The notes under the pieces were generated by a model, which was not told the origin of the DNA, did not search any database, and worked only from the letters and a program-made list of their open reading frames with translations. A program made the translations under genes and the position numbers. From Effrenium voratum (lineage: Eukaryota; Sar; Dinophyceae; Suessiales; Symbiodiniaceae), in assembly GCA_963377175.1 (NCBI GenBank), contig CAUJNA010000513.1:358847-422846 (forward strand): a stretch of DNA of 64,000 bases, in the 5' to 3' direction. Each line of letters begins with the position of its first letter. Positions within the stretch are counted from its first letter, which is position 1. Positions 35,188-43,492 of this stretch are shown piece by piece.

Positions 35188-35203
35188 GGTTATGAGCCCA
35201 AAG
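35188..35203 (+). other. Primer-binding site complementary to the initiator tRNA-Met anticodon arm
   Basis: The sequence GGTTATGAGCCCAAAG starts at the first internal base. Its complement contains GGGCTCATAACC, the anticodon stem-loop of initiator tRNA-Met. Drosophila copia likewise primes from an internal, half-tRNA site rather than the tRNA 3' end. Identity to the host tRNA beyond the anticodon arm cannot be checked here. Confidence 0.75.
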
Positions 35204-35212
35204 GAGCTCTGA

Positions 35213-36110
35213 TGGACCTGCTTCGTCGAAGGCGGCCCGCTATCGGAGCTGGAGGTCACGCGGGAGGGCAAGGTGATCTTCCAGAAGGTCGACAAGGGCA
35301 AGACTTGTTGGTCCAGGCGGGCGAGACGGCGGACCAGGCCTTGGATAGGCTGATCGTGGAGGACCCAAGGCGCGGAGCTTTTCGGAGATCGAGATTGGTG
35401 CCGCTGCCAGCTTCGGGACCGGAACTTAGGAGGCTGACCGATGCTGGAGATAGGACCGCGAGGATGGTGAGCGCGGGATCGCGTGAGGGGATACCTCCAC
35501 CCCCAGGCATTGTTCAAGGGCCAGGAGGTCAGGGTGCTCCAGGACGGGTGGCGAATCCGGTGGAAGAACCCAGACCTGGTCTTCGAGATCGTGGGATGCC
35601 GGGAGATGGAGCACATCCAGGACAAGTAGGTGAAGGTGCTCTACGGCAGGTCATCATCCGGGAGAAGGGCAGCGGCCTGGACCGGGAGATCAAGGATGGC
35701 AAGATGATGGAGGTCGTGGCGGTACGTATGGGCAGTTGAGGCCTTTGACCCTTTGGCCTGTTGATGAAAACGGTCCGGATCAAGAACAAAGAGGCAATGG
35801 ATCGGCTGGTCGAGGACGTCGCCCAGAAGGAGCTGCTGGTGCCGCTGGAGGGTGGCAATGGATACCTCCCCCAAAAGATGCTGGGATAATCGCGGGGGTC
35901 ATGGTGGACCGCCGCAGCAGCCGCCACAGGTGAACCCCTTCTGGAGCCCCGAGGTTCAGAGGAGGGCGATGGTGGCGGGAATGCCTGCTGCTGAGGGTCA
36001 TGGAGGTTTTGCGGGATCCCCTCAAAGGCCTGAGTCAGGGTCATGAAGGAAGCGGAGGAAGCATTTCAGCTGGAGCTGAACAGGCTGAACCAGGCTGGGG
36101 GGAGCTACAG
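35213..36110 (+). pseudogene. 5' leader and Gag N-terminal coding region of the element, frame-disrupted
   Basis: Protein-like stretches alternate between frames. Examples are LEVTREGKVIFQKVDKGK near 35.24 kb, QEVRVLQDGWRIRWKNPDL near 35.52 kb, VIIREKGSGLDREIKDGKMM near 35.66 kb, a 41-codon piece at 35764-35889, NPFWSPEVQRRAM near 35.94 kb and MKEAEEAFQLELNRLNQ at 36043. A 201-codon open frame (35134-35739) covers only parts. NPFWSPEVQ-type sequence is typical of the Gag N-terminus in dinoflagellate Copia elements (from memory). No single frame runs through, so I call the segment disrupted; indel errors in the assembly are the other explanation. Confidence 0.5.
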
Positions 36111-39100
36111 TCCTTCCGCACGGCCCAGAGTGACGCAGTCCCTCCTCCGCCACCACCACCTCCTCCGCCAAGGGGGATACCACCTGAGGATAGCGCTCTG
36201 CGGACAGCAACCAACATGACGGAAGCGTTGAGGAACTTGGAGCTCCCGGCTCTACCACCCCCTGGAGGGGATATGGCATCCTTGCAGTTTGGAGATTGGG
36301 TGACGGTGATCAACCCCCTGATGTCAGACATCGCTGGATCGGCCAGGAACTGGTGGATTAAGGTCGTGGAGCAAGCGGAACAGGCCTACGCGAAATGGTT
36401 GGTGGCGACTCCCCTGGAGAAGATTCGGCTACTACCTGAACTGGATTTGGGTCCGGAACACAACTTTCGGGTGGAGCAGAGGGGTGTCTCGATGCTCTTG
36501 GCGGCCGTGCCCGATGGGATACGTCGGGACATTATCTCATCAAGGAGGGTGATGTTCCGTCTGTACCAGATCTACCAACCTGGTGGTCAGTCGGAACGGG
36601 GGACCCTCCTAAAGAACCTGGCGGACCACAAGATCGGAACTTCCAATGCGGAGGCGCTCCAAACGCTGAGGCAGTGGAGGCGGTGGCTGAGCAGAGCGGA
36701 GGAGCTGGGGCTGGCGCTGCCAGATGGCCTGGTTCTCATGGCGGTGCTCAACAAGGTCGGGGAGGTCATCAGCAAGGGCAATGGGCAGGTTGGCTTCAGG
36801 ATTGCATCGGTCAGACAGGAGTTAATGGTGGATGTGAGGCCGGATTTGGAGTACATAAAGCTCTACGCGGAGTTTCTGCAGGCGGAGTCGGAGGAACTGG
36901 CTTTGGCATCATCGGCTAAAACTCCCGCGGCAAGTACAACCCCCGCTCCCAACGCCAATGCAGCAGCGAACCCGGTGCTCAAGGCGTTTGCGGATCAAAA
37001 GTACCAAGACGGCAAACCTGGTGGCTTCGACAAGAAAAAGGCGTCGGGTATGCCGTGCCGGTTTTGGGGCACGGAGGAAGGTTGCAGACGTGGCGGTGGT
37101 TGTAGCTTCGCGCACTCATGGGAGGGCATCTCGAAGACGAACCGCTGCTTCCAATGCTCGGGTGTTGGGCATGCGAAAAAGGACTGCCCCATCAAGGTGA
37201 AGGAACCTGTGGCACCCAAGGTGGCAGCGTCTAAGATAGCTAAAGGAAGAGACGAGGACGGGAAAAAGACCGTGGAGGGCCTCAAGGAAGCCATGAACGG
37301 CGTCCCGGAGCCCCCCAAGGAGACGATCACAGTAAGTGCCAAGGCACAGGCGGGGCCCACTAAACCGACGGTCAACAGCGGCCAAGCAGCAGGTTCGGGG
37401 GAGGACTTGATCAAGGAAGTGACGGGCCTCCTCAAAACGATGAGAGCGGCCAAGTTCAAGGTGAAGCAGATCTGCTATGGTGAAGCAGACGCAGATCAGG
37501 AGCTGGCGTTGCTCGATGGTGGGGCTACGCATCCGCTTCGTCAGGCACGTCCGGAAGAATTGAGCGGGCTGGTGGAGTGCGAAGTGGAGTTGGCATGTGG
37601 CACGGCGGTGATGTACAAGCATAAGAACACGATCGCCCTGCTGACAAAGGAGCCGGTAGAGCCAATCGTACCACTGAGGACGTTGGTGGAGGCTGGCTTC
37701 GTGATCAACTGGACGGCCAAGGGATGCCGTATTGAGCATCACCGTCTGGGAAGATTGGACTGCTGGTTGAGATCGGGCTGTCCGGTTATGGAAAGGAAGG
37801 CGGCAATGAGGCTCTTGGACTTCTTGGACTCGGCTGGGTCATCGGAGTGGGCAACCAACGATGAAGAATGGTGGAGATCGAGATTCCCGGAGCTGCCGAA
37901 GGAAGTGTTGGCCTACATGATGCGGGTCACGGACGAGAGCGAGACTAATGGCAGATGTCCTTTCAACCGGAGACTTCGACGACGGTGGGAGTCTGGCCGG
38001 GGAGTGGTGATTCACTTGTTCTCGGGCAAGGACGGAAGACAATGGAGAAAAACGGGCCTGGAAGGTTTCGAGATCATCACGGTGGACGTGCAAGAGGATT
38101 CGCGGCAGGATTTGCACAACCCGGCCCTGTGGGGCTATTTGTGGAAACTGGCAGAGATGGGTCTGATCAGGGCAGTGATCGGAGGACCTCCGTGCCGAAC
38201 AGTATCACGACTGCGGCACATCCAGCCGGGGCCCCCACCTCTTCGTGGACGGGATGATCGTCGGTATGGCCTCCCGGGACTCAGTGCGGAGAACCAGCAG
38301 AAGGTCAATGGAGACACAGCGCTGTTCTTTAAGCAGGTTGGGCTGTGGCTCAAGGCAATGGAAAATAAGCCACCGTGGATGCCAGACATCGGGTTTTTGC
38401 AAGAGAGCCCGATGGATCCCATGAAGTACATGGAGGAATCAAGGGCGAGATCCATACCCTCGTTCTGGAACTTCCCGGAGATCATGGAGTTCGGACGGGA
38501 GAATAACATGACGATGGTGGATTTGGATCAGGGTGCTTGCGGGCACCAAAGGAGAAAGCCTACTACCCTGCTCACGAACCTGCCGGGCATGGAAGACTTA
38601 GCGGGGATGAAGGGCAAGGGGAAGGAGGAACTGGAAGAAGATTTGGAAGGACGACTTCGGCAATCTCGAGAGTGGGCGGCCTGGGCCCCGCGGATGGTGG
38701 CGGCGATCAAGGCTTCGTTGCAGCTTTATCTCCGGAGCATCGGCCAGATGAACCACGCAAAGGTGAAGAAGGCGATGAGCTTGGAGCAGTGGAAACAACA
38801 CGGTCATCGTGGCCATACCCCCTTTGATCGGAGATGCCGGATGTGTCTCCAAGAAGCCGGAGTTGACCGCCCTCACCGAAGGTTGAATGCGGCGGTTTCG
38901 GCCTATGTGCTCAACGTCGACATCACGGGTCCCTTTACGGCAGGAAACGACGTGGGCACTGGCAAGAAGGTGAAGTACGCTTTGGTGGCTACGGTTGCTG
39001 TGCCTGTGAAGGAGATAGCCCCGGAGCCTGGGGAAGCAAACGGAGAAGACAAGGAACCTCTCGGCGAGCATGAACTTCGAGGAGGGCCAGATGACTCGGC

Positions 39101-39995
39101 GGATCCCGAAGACCATGTTGCCGAGGATGATACCCTTGAGGGCTTGGAGTGCGAGGACGATGAGCCTCGGGTCAGTGACGCAGTAGCAGAAGCAGTCAAC
39201 GTCAAGGTGCGGGACGAAATGAAGGACGCGCTACGTGGGTACCAGGTACAGAATGTCACGGCGGTGGAACTCCTGGAATCTCGCAAGACCAAGGACGTGC
39301 TGCTAGCTCTCGGACTCCTGTTTGCAAAATATCGGAGCATGGGCATTCCCCTCTACCGCATGCACTGCGACAGAGCCAAGGAGTTCCTTGCGAAGCCGGT
39401 CCGGCAGTGGTGCGCTGAACGCAACATGATCCTCACGCTCACGGGTGGGGATGACCATGCTGCAAACGGGCGAGTGGAGGGCGAGATCTGCCAGTTGAAA
39501 AGAAGGCTGCGAGTGACTCTCAAAGCATCCGGGGCGCCTATTCGATTGTGGCCGACAGCAATAAGACATGTGGCGCTGGAACGCATGCAGGACCAGCTCA
39601 AGAACCTGGGGATCACTCCGACGCCGATGCTGCCCTACTACGCACAGGTGATGGTCAAGACAAAACGCTGGCACAAGAGTGGTGGTTTGGCAGCGCCCTT
39701 CAAGGAAGTGAGGTTGCTAGGACCCAGCCCAACTATGATGTGGGGTTGGGTGGTCCAGACCGCGGATGGCAATGTTCAGCATGCGCGAGCGGCGATTTTG
39801 CCAGAACCGCTGGCTGACCGAGCCATGTACGAGCTCACTATAGACCCGAACCCTGGTAAACCATGGAGGAGATGTCGCGGCAAGCAAAGCCTCGAGCCGG
39901 GGGGAGTTCCTCGCCTAGGAGATGCAGAGGGTGGGGCAGGCCAAGGAGAACCCGCTCCACGACTTCTGCGAGCGGGGGGGGGAGTACGGAGATGA
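36000..39995 (+). CDS. Copia polyprotein: Gag, protease, C5-methyltransferase-like domain, integrase
   Basis: 1,331 codons in one frame. A proline run near residues 48-57 leads into a helical Gag region. A CCCH finger follows (C353, C362, C368, H372), then a CCHC knuckle (C383, C386, H391, C396). The protease active site reads D506-G-G-A instead of the usual D-S/T-G-A. Residues about 668-860 show C5-cytosine methyltransferase motifs: HLFSG (672-676), D696 of motif II, GGPPC with C732, E802 in QESP and the motif VIII-like GHQRRK (848-853). Integrase has an H/C zinc module (H934-H939, C946, C949) and catalytic D974, D1124 and E1160, the last two 35 residues apart. D974 and D1124 are separated by an acidic insertion of roughly 80 residues. 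The true N-terminus probably lies upstream in other frames, and the last 40 or so residues look frame-shifted. Confidence 0.9.
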   Translation: MEVLRDPLKGLSQGHEGSGGSISAGAEQAEPGWGELQSFRTAQSDAVPPPPPPPPPPRGIPPEDSALRTATNMTEALRNLELPALPPPGGDMASLQFGDWVTVINPLMSDIAGSARNWWIKVVEQAEQAYAKWLVATPLEKIRLLPELDLGPEHNFRVEQRGVSMLLAAVPDGIRRDIISSRRVMFRLYQIYQPGGQSERGTLLKNLADHKIGTSNAEALQTLRQWRRWLSRAEELGLALPDGLVLMAVLNKVGEVISKGNGQVGFRIASVRQELMVDVRPDLEYIKLYAEFLQAESEELALASSAKTPAASTTPAPNANAAANPVLKAFADQKYQDGKPGGFDKKKASGMPCRFWGTEEGCRRGGGCSFAHSWEGISKTNRCFQCSGVGHAKKDCPIKVKEPVAPKVAASKIAKGRDEDGKKTVEGLKEAMNGVPEPPKETITVSAKAQAGPTKPTVNSGQAAGSGEDLIKEVTGLLKTMRAAKFKVKQICYGEADADQELALLDGGATHPLRQARPEELSGLVECEVELACGTAVMYKHKNTIALLTKEPVEPIVPLRTLVEAGFVINWTAKGCRIEHHRLGRLDCWLRSGCPVMERKAAMRLLDFLDSAGSSEWATNDEEWWRSRFPELPKEVLAYMMRVTDESETNGRCPFNRRLRRRWESGRGVVIHLFSGKDGRQWRKTGLEGFEIITVDVQEDSRQDLHNPALWGYLWKLAEMGLIRAVIGGPPCRTVSRLRHIQPGPPPLRGRDDRRYGLPGLSAENQQKVNGDTALFFKQVGLWLKAMENKPPWMPDIGFLQESPMDPMKYMEESRARSIPSFWNFPEIMEFGRENNMTMVDLDQGACGHQRRKPTTLLTNLPGMEDLAGMKGKGKEELEEDLEGRLRQSREWAAWAPRMVAAIKASLQLYLRSIGQMNHAKVKKAMSLEQWKQHGHRGHTPFDRRCRMCLQEAGVDRPHRRLNAAVSAYVLNVDITGPFTAGNDVGTGKKVKYALVATVAVPVKEIAPEPGEANGEDKEPLGEHELRGGPDDSADPEDHVAEDDTLEGLECEDDEPRVSDAVAEAVNVKVRDEMKDALRGYQVQNVTAVELLESRKTKDVLLALGLLFAKYRSMGIPLYRMHCDRAKEFLAKPVRQWCAERNMILTLTGGDDHAANGRVEGEICQLKRRLRVTLKASGAPIRLWPTAIRHVALERMQDQLKNLGITPTPMLPYYAQVMVKTKRWHKSGGLAAPFKEVRLLGPSPTMMWGWVVQTADGNVQHARAAILPEPLADRAMYELTIDPNPGKPWRRCRGKQSLEPGGVPRLGDAEGGAGQGEPAPRLLRAGGGVRR

Positions 39996-40470
39996 TGATG
40001 AAAAAGTTCAAGCGGAAATGGCACTGCCTACGTGGAAAGAACGAGCGCTACCCGGTGGTTGGAACCCGGAAACATCAATCTGGAGGTCGTCATGGCCACT
40101 GAATTGGGATGTGGAAGAATACCGGGAAGCCCTGGGAGAAAGATATTGGAAGTGCAGAAGGCACTATGGAGAGGAGCTGAAACGGGTTTCTCTGCATGAG
40201 GACGGAGGTGCGGCGCAGGCCATTGTCATGGATTATCTCTCCAAAGAGCTGTCGCAGGCGGAGGAAGAGCTTGTATTCCTTAGGGATCAGGAGGTGGAGG
40301 GCATCAGTCGGTTGTGCTCCATGCAGGCGGCAGGCCCGGGGGAGATGGAGAAGGTGCTGCAGACGTACACGGTCCCACTGAGCTCTGGACTTGGAAAAGT
40401 GGAGGTCGGCTATGGAAGAGGAGTACCAAGCGATCACCGAGACGTCATGGGTTGTGGAGAAGGTGCATGA
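39922..40470 (+). pseudogene. Linker between integrase and reverse transcriptase, out of frame with both
   Basis: An open frame of 182 codons in a third reading frame. It continues the polyprotein with a charged, helical segment (for example YLSKELSQAEEELVFLRDQE) and reaches the LQTYTVPL motif that precedes reverse transcriptase in dinoflagellate Copia elements (from memory). The frame must change near 39.88-39.92 kb and again near 40.38 kb for a continuous Pol. It could be two mutations, two assembly errors, or programmed shifts; two programmed shifts would be unusual. Confidence 0.6.
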
Positions 40471-42358
40471 AGATGACCTGGCCAACATCCCGGGCATCGA
40501 GGATGCGGAATACGCCCCGGCCAAGCTGGTCACCACGATCAAGGCCCCTCATGGTCGGCACCGGGCTCGAGTGGTCATCTGCGGGAACATGCTCACAGCT
40601 ATGAACGGCGAGAAGGAGCAGACGCCCGTAGATAAGAAGGACAATTACGCTTCGGGCGTAGACGGAACAGCGATCAGGTGTGTCTTGCGGAAGGCGGCGC
40701 ACGAGAAGTGGGGGATTGCGGCGGTGGACGTGAAGGGCGCCTTCCTCCTAGCGCCAAGAAAGGAGACGAGAAGGACGTTAATTACGCGGCCCCCGCAGAT
40801 TCTCCTGCAAGCCGGGCTATGCGGCCCAAAGGAAAGGTGGTGGGTAAAGGGGGCGATGTATGGACTGGATAGCTCTCCGGCAGATTGGGCGGCTTTCCGG
40901 GACGCATCCCTGAAGAACTTCACTTGGCAGAATGGTGGTGCCCACTACTCGTTGACATCAACCTCAAAGTCAAATCTGTGGTCCGTGGTGGAGAAGAAGA
41001 ACGGCGGCAAGAGTGGCAAGGTCGTGGGCCACTTGGTGGTCTACGTGGACGACATGATGGTGTGTGGACCTGACAGTGTAGTTCAAGAATGCCTAGGCCG
41101 CATTGCCAGGGAATGGGCCTGTAGCCAGCCGGAGTGGGTTAGCTTGGAGAAGTGGATTAAGTTCTGCGGCTTCGAGCTCCGATGGGGTGAACGGGGACTG
41201 CTTCTAGGGCAGCCTTCCTACATTGGGGAACTTGCTCAACGACATGGAGTGCAACAACCTAGGCCAGTCCCGTTCTCCAAGCCGGAGGTGCTGGAAGGCG
41301 TAGATGTGAATGCAGAGGATGTTAAGAAGGCGCAAGGCCTGGTAGGGGAGCTTCTGTGGCTTTCGGTTAGGACAAGGCCTGACATCTCCTTCGGGGTTGC
41401 TTGGATGGCGCAGCACATCACCAAGTGCCCTCAGCTGGCGGTAAAGGCAGCGGAAGAGATGGTTGGCTACCTGCTGGGTACGCAGTCACTAGGACTGAGC
41501 TATGAAAGGTGTGTTGGAGGTCGTGGTGTTGATGGAGCGTTGCCTTTTGCCCATGCCCTGAACCGCATCGAGCTCTACGCGGATGTGTCTTACGCACCTG
41601 GCGGAGGTCGGAGTCATCAAGGGTTGATGGCACGCTATGGGGGGTCATTGGTGCAGTGGCTTTCTGTGAGGCAGGCGTTCACCACCCTGAGCACGGCGGA
41701 AGCTGAGTTGGTCGGCTACTTGGAGGCCATGACGATGGGCCAGTCGGTAGCGGTTGTGCTGGGCATCCTGGAGGACGGGGCTTGGGACGACATTCTCGTC
41801 GATGTGGCCCAGCGACGGGAATCGGTCTATCGAGATCTAATTCAACATGGAGAAAGACTATGTGAAGGAGAGGTTCAAGACGTGGATGCTCTCCTGGAGG
41901 AGGAACAAGGAGATTATGAAGATGAGAAGAAGCAACTACCGGCGGGATTTCGTGAAGGCGCGGGTGTCCGTTGTGGCAATGATCGGGAGAGGGTTCAAGC
42001 CGGTAGAGACTCTGGTGAGGGTCGAGGCGGGGACTTCGTGGTGTACGGGGACAACTCGAGTGCCATCACGATCATCGGGAGTGCTGACGGACCATGGCGC
42101 ACTCGTCATCTTCGCCTACGTGCCGAAGTACTTAGAGAAAAAGTAAAGGGCGGACGATGGGCTGTTCGACATCTACCGGGCACGAGGCTGGTTGCGGATC
42201 ATCTCACGAAGGCTATGACGGCAAAGGCTCAATGGCCTAAGTTCTACGAGCTGGCCGGGATGGTCAAGGTAGACTTGGAGTGTTCGACGGAGAATGTGAA
42301 CAAGCTGAAGTTGGCAGGACTGGGCGAGTCCGGAGAGCTGGGAGGAGAAGGAGGCTAA
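40391..42358 (+). CDS. Copia reverse transcriptase and RNase H
   Basis: The open frame starts without ATG (first codon TTG), so it is a downstream part of Pol rather than a separate gene. Reverse transcriptase residues include D113 in AAVDVKGAFLL and the YVDD box at 218-221. RNase H carries D398 (YADVSYAP), E437/E439 (STAEAELVGY), D554 (YGDNSSAI) and D603-H604 (VADHLTK). The E439-D554 spacing of 114 residues is longer than the roughly 45-60 of typical Copia RNase H. The extra part is charged and low in complexity (about residues 475-545). All catalytic residues are present. The frame closes 16 residues after a LGESGELGGEGG-like tail. Confidence 0.92.
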   Translation: MEKWRSAMEEEYQAITETSWVVEKVHEDDLANIPGIEDAEYAPAKLVTTIKAPHGRHRARVVICGNMLTAMNGEKEQTPVDKKDNYASGVDGTAIRCVLRKAAHEKWGIAAVDVKGAFLLAPRKETRRTLITRPPQILLQAGLCGPKERWWVKGAMYGLDSSPADWAAFRDASLKNFTWQNGGAHYSLTSTSKSNLWSVVEKKNGGKSGKVVGHLVVYVDDMMVCGPDSVVQECLGRIAREWACSQPEWVSLEKWIKFCGFELRWGERGLLLGQPSYIGELAQRHGVQQPRPVPFSKPEVLEGVDVNAEDVKKAQGLVGELLWLSVRTRPDISFGVAWMAQHITKCPQLAVKAAEEMVGYLLGTQSLGLSYERCVGGRGVDGALPFAHALNRIELYADVSYAPGGGRSHQGLMARYGGSLVQWLSVRQAFTTLSTAEAELVGYLEAMTMGQSVAVVLGILEDGAWDDILVDVAQRRESVYRDLIQHGERLCEGEVQDVDALLEEEQGDYEDEKKQLPAGFREGAGVRCGNDRERVQAGRDSGEGRGGDFVVYGDNSSAITIIGSADGPWRTRHLRLRAEVLREKVKGGRWAVRHLPGTRLVADHLTKAMTAKAQWPKFYELAGMVKVDLECSTENVNKLKLAGLGESGELGGEGG

Positions 42359-42398
42359 GACCCTCTGCCTAGCGGCTCTAGGAGTAGGTGTTGCTTAT

Positions 42399-43424
42399 GT
42401 GGCCACCCAGATCAATCGGGGCCACAGTGTCAAGAAGTTCACAAAAGAAGGAAGAAGATTTTCTAGGGAAAATGAACCAGGGGCAGGGGAAATGTCCAGG
42501 ATCCCTGAACCGGACACCCCAACGTGGGAAAGACCTAGGGTCCCTGAACCAGGTCCCCCAGCGGAGAACTCAAGGGAATATGAACCTGAGTTTTCGAACA
42601 AGATGCCTAGGGAAGATGAACCAGGCGCAATGGCCAGAATAGGTCGAGTTGGGGCCGGGGTAAGGGACTGGGAATCCGAAGGTACGTCTTTCCCCACGTT
42701 CAACCACTGCCCCGAGGGCTGCCCTGTAGAAGCTGAGGGTCTTGTGAATCGTCAGCCATGGCTCTTTGGTGGTGGAAAGCTGTTCGGAGGGGTGGAGAAG
42801 CCATCGGTGGAAGAGGAACCGGAGGACTTTTGGGACGTGCAGACAGGGGAATCGGAGATCGTTTTGACGCGAGTCCACATGTTGTCTCGGCACCGGGACT
42901 ACCAACCTCAAGCACTGGACTTGCCACCGGGTGTTTCTCTGGAACGGTTGGAACAGAGACGGCAGACAAGCGTAGTGTACGAGGATGTGAACATGGGGAG
43001 GAGGCTCATCAATGGCCGGTGGACAGAGGATAACTTCAGGTTTCGCGGAGCATGGAGAGGGGCAGCGACGTTCTGGATGCCTCTGCGGCGTGAGACGGCT
43101 GTGGCAAGGGCATCGGAGCATCCAAGGCAGGTTCGGCCCCGTCTACAAGCTCTGCGAGTTCCGGAGGTATGTGTTCTACCATCTGGCGAACAACCACCAC
43201 GGCCACTAGATGAAGCGGGTGGAGGATTGCCTGGAATCCATCAATGGATGATGAGCGAGAAGACCACTGGGAGGTGGAATTCCGGGAAGATGGTTTGGTG
43301 GTGGCCACGAGGGTGCACGAGGTGGAGAGGATTCGATCCTATCAACCCGAGCGTCGAGATCTGCCGGCTGGCCTCTTTCTGGAGGATTTTGAGGATAGGA
43401 GAGAATCGTTCATCAACCCGGTGA
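42399..43424 (+). CDS. Element accessory ORF, first part, with copy 1 of a duplicated domain
   Basis: 341 codons downstream of RNase H; such a 3' region is extra to the basic Copia plan. Residues about 20-85 are a Pro/Glu-rich stretch of short repeats (EPG, EPDTP). From about 42823 a segment reads FWDVQTGESEIVLTRVHML, then a D-Y-Q-P and D-L-P-P-G core. The same domain recurs in another frame at 43262-43485. After about 43.18 kb the frame becomes Arg/Trp-rich and probably no longer represents the original protein. Function unknown. Confidence 0.6.
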   Translation: MATQINRGHSVKKFTKEGRRFSRENEPGAGEMSRIPEPDTPTWERPRVPEPGPPAENSREYEPEFSNKMPREDEPGAMARIGRVGAGVRDWESEGTSFPTFNHCPEGCPVEAEGLVNRQPWLFGGGKLFGGVEKPSVEEEPEDFWDVQTGESEIVLTRVHMLSRHRDYQPQALDLPPGVSLERLEQRRQTSVVYEDVNMGRRLINGRWTEDNFRFRGAWRGAATFWMPLRRETAVARASEHPRQVRPRLQALRVPEVCVLPSGEQPPRPLDEAGGGLPGIHQWMMSEKTTGRWNSGKMVWWWPRGCTRWRGFDPINPSVEICRLASFWRILRIGENRSSTR

Positions 43425-43492
43425 ACAACCGCGAGGAAGCTCAGCGCGGGGTATGGACCCAGGTCGAGGACAACTGGAGGCGGGACGTCTAG
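43244..43492 (+). CDS. Element accessory ORF, second copy of the duplicated domain
   Basis: 82 codons. The line HWEVEFREDGLVVATRVHEV, followed by SYQPERRDLPAGLFLEDFEDR, matches the 42.82-43.06 kb domain in order and spacing (W-x-V, TRVH, YQP, DLP-G, R-R). It overlaps the preceding frame, so a frame change between copies is implied. No known family was recognised. Confidence 0.55.
   Translation: MDDEREDHWEVEFREDGLVVATRVHEVERIRSYQPERRDLPAGLFLEDFEDRRESFINPVNNREEAQRGVWTQVEDNWRRDV

Noticed and set aside
35134..35739. 201-codon frame as an intact leader protein
   Set aside because: It starts inside the LTR, and only parts of it look like protein; better stretches lie in other frames.
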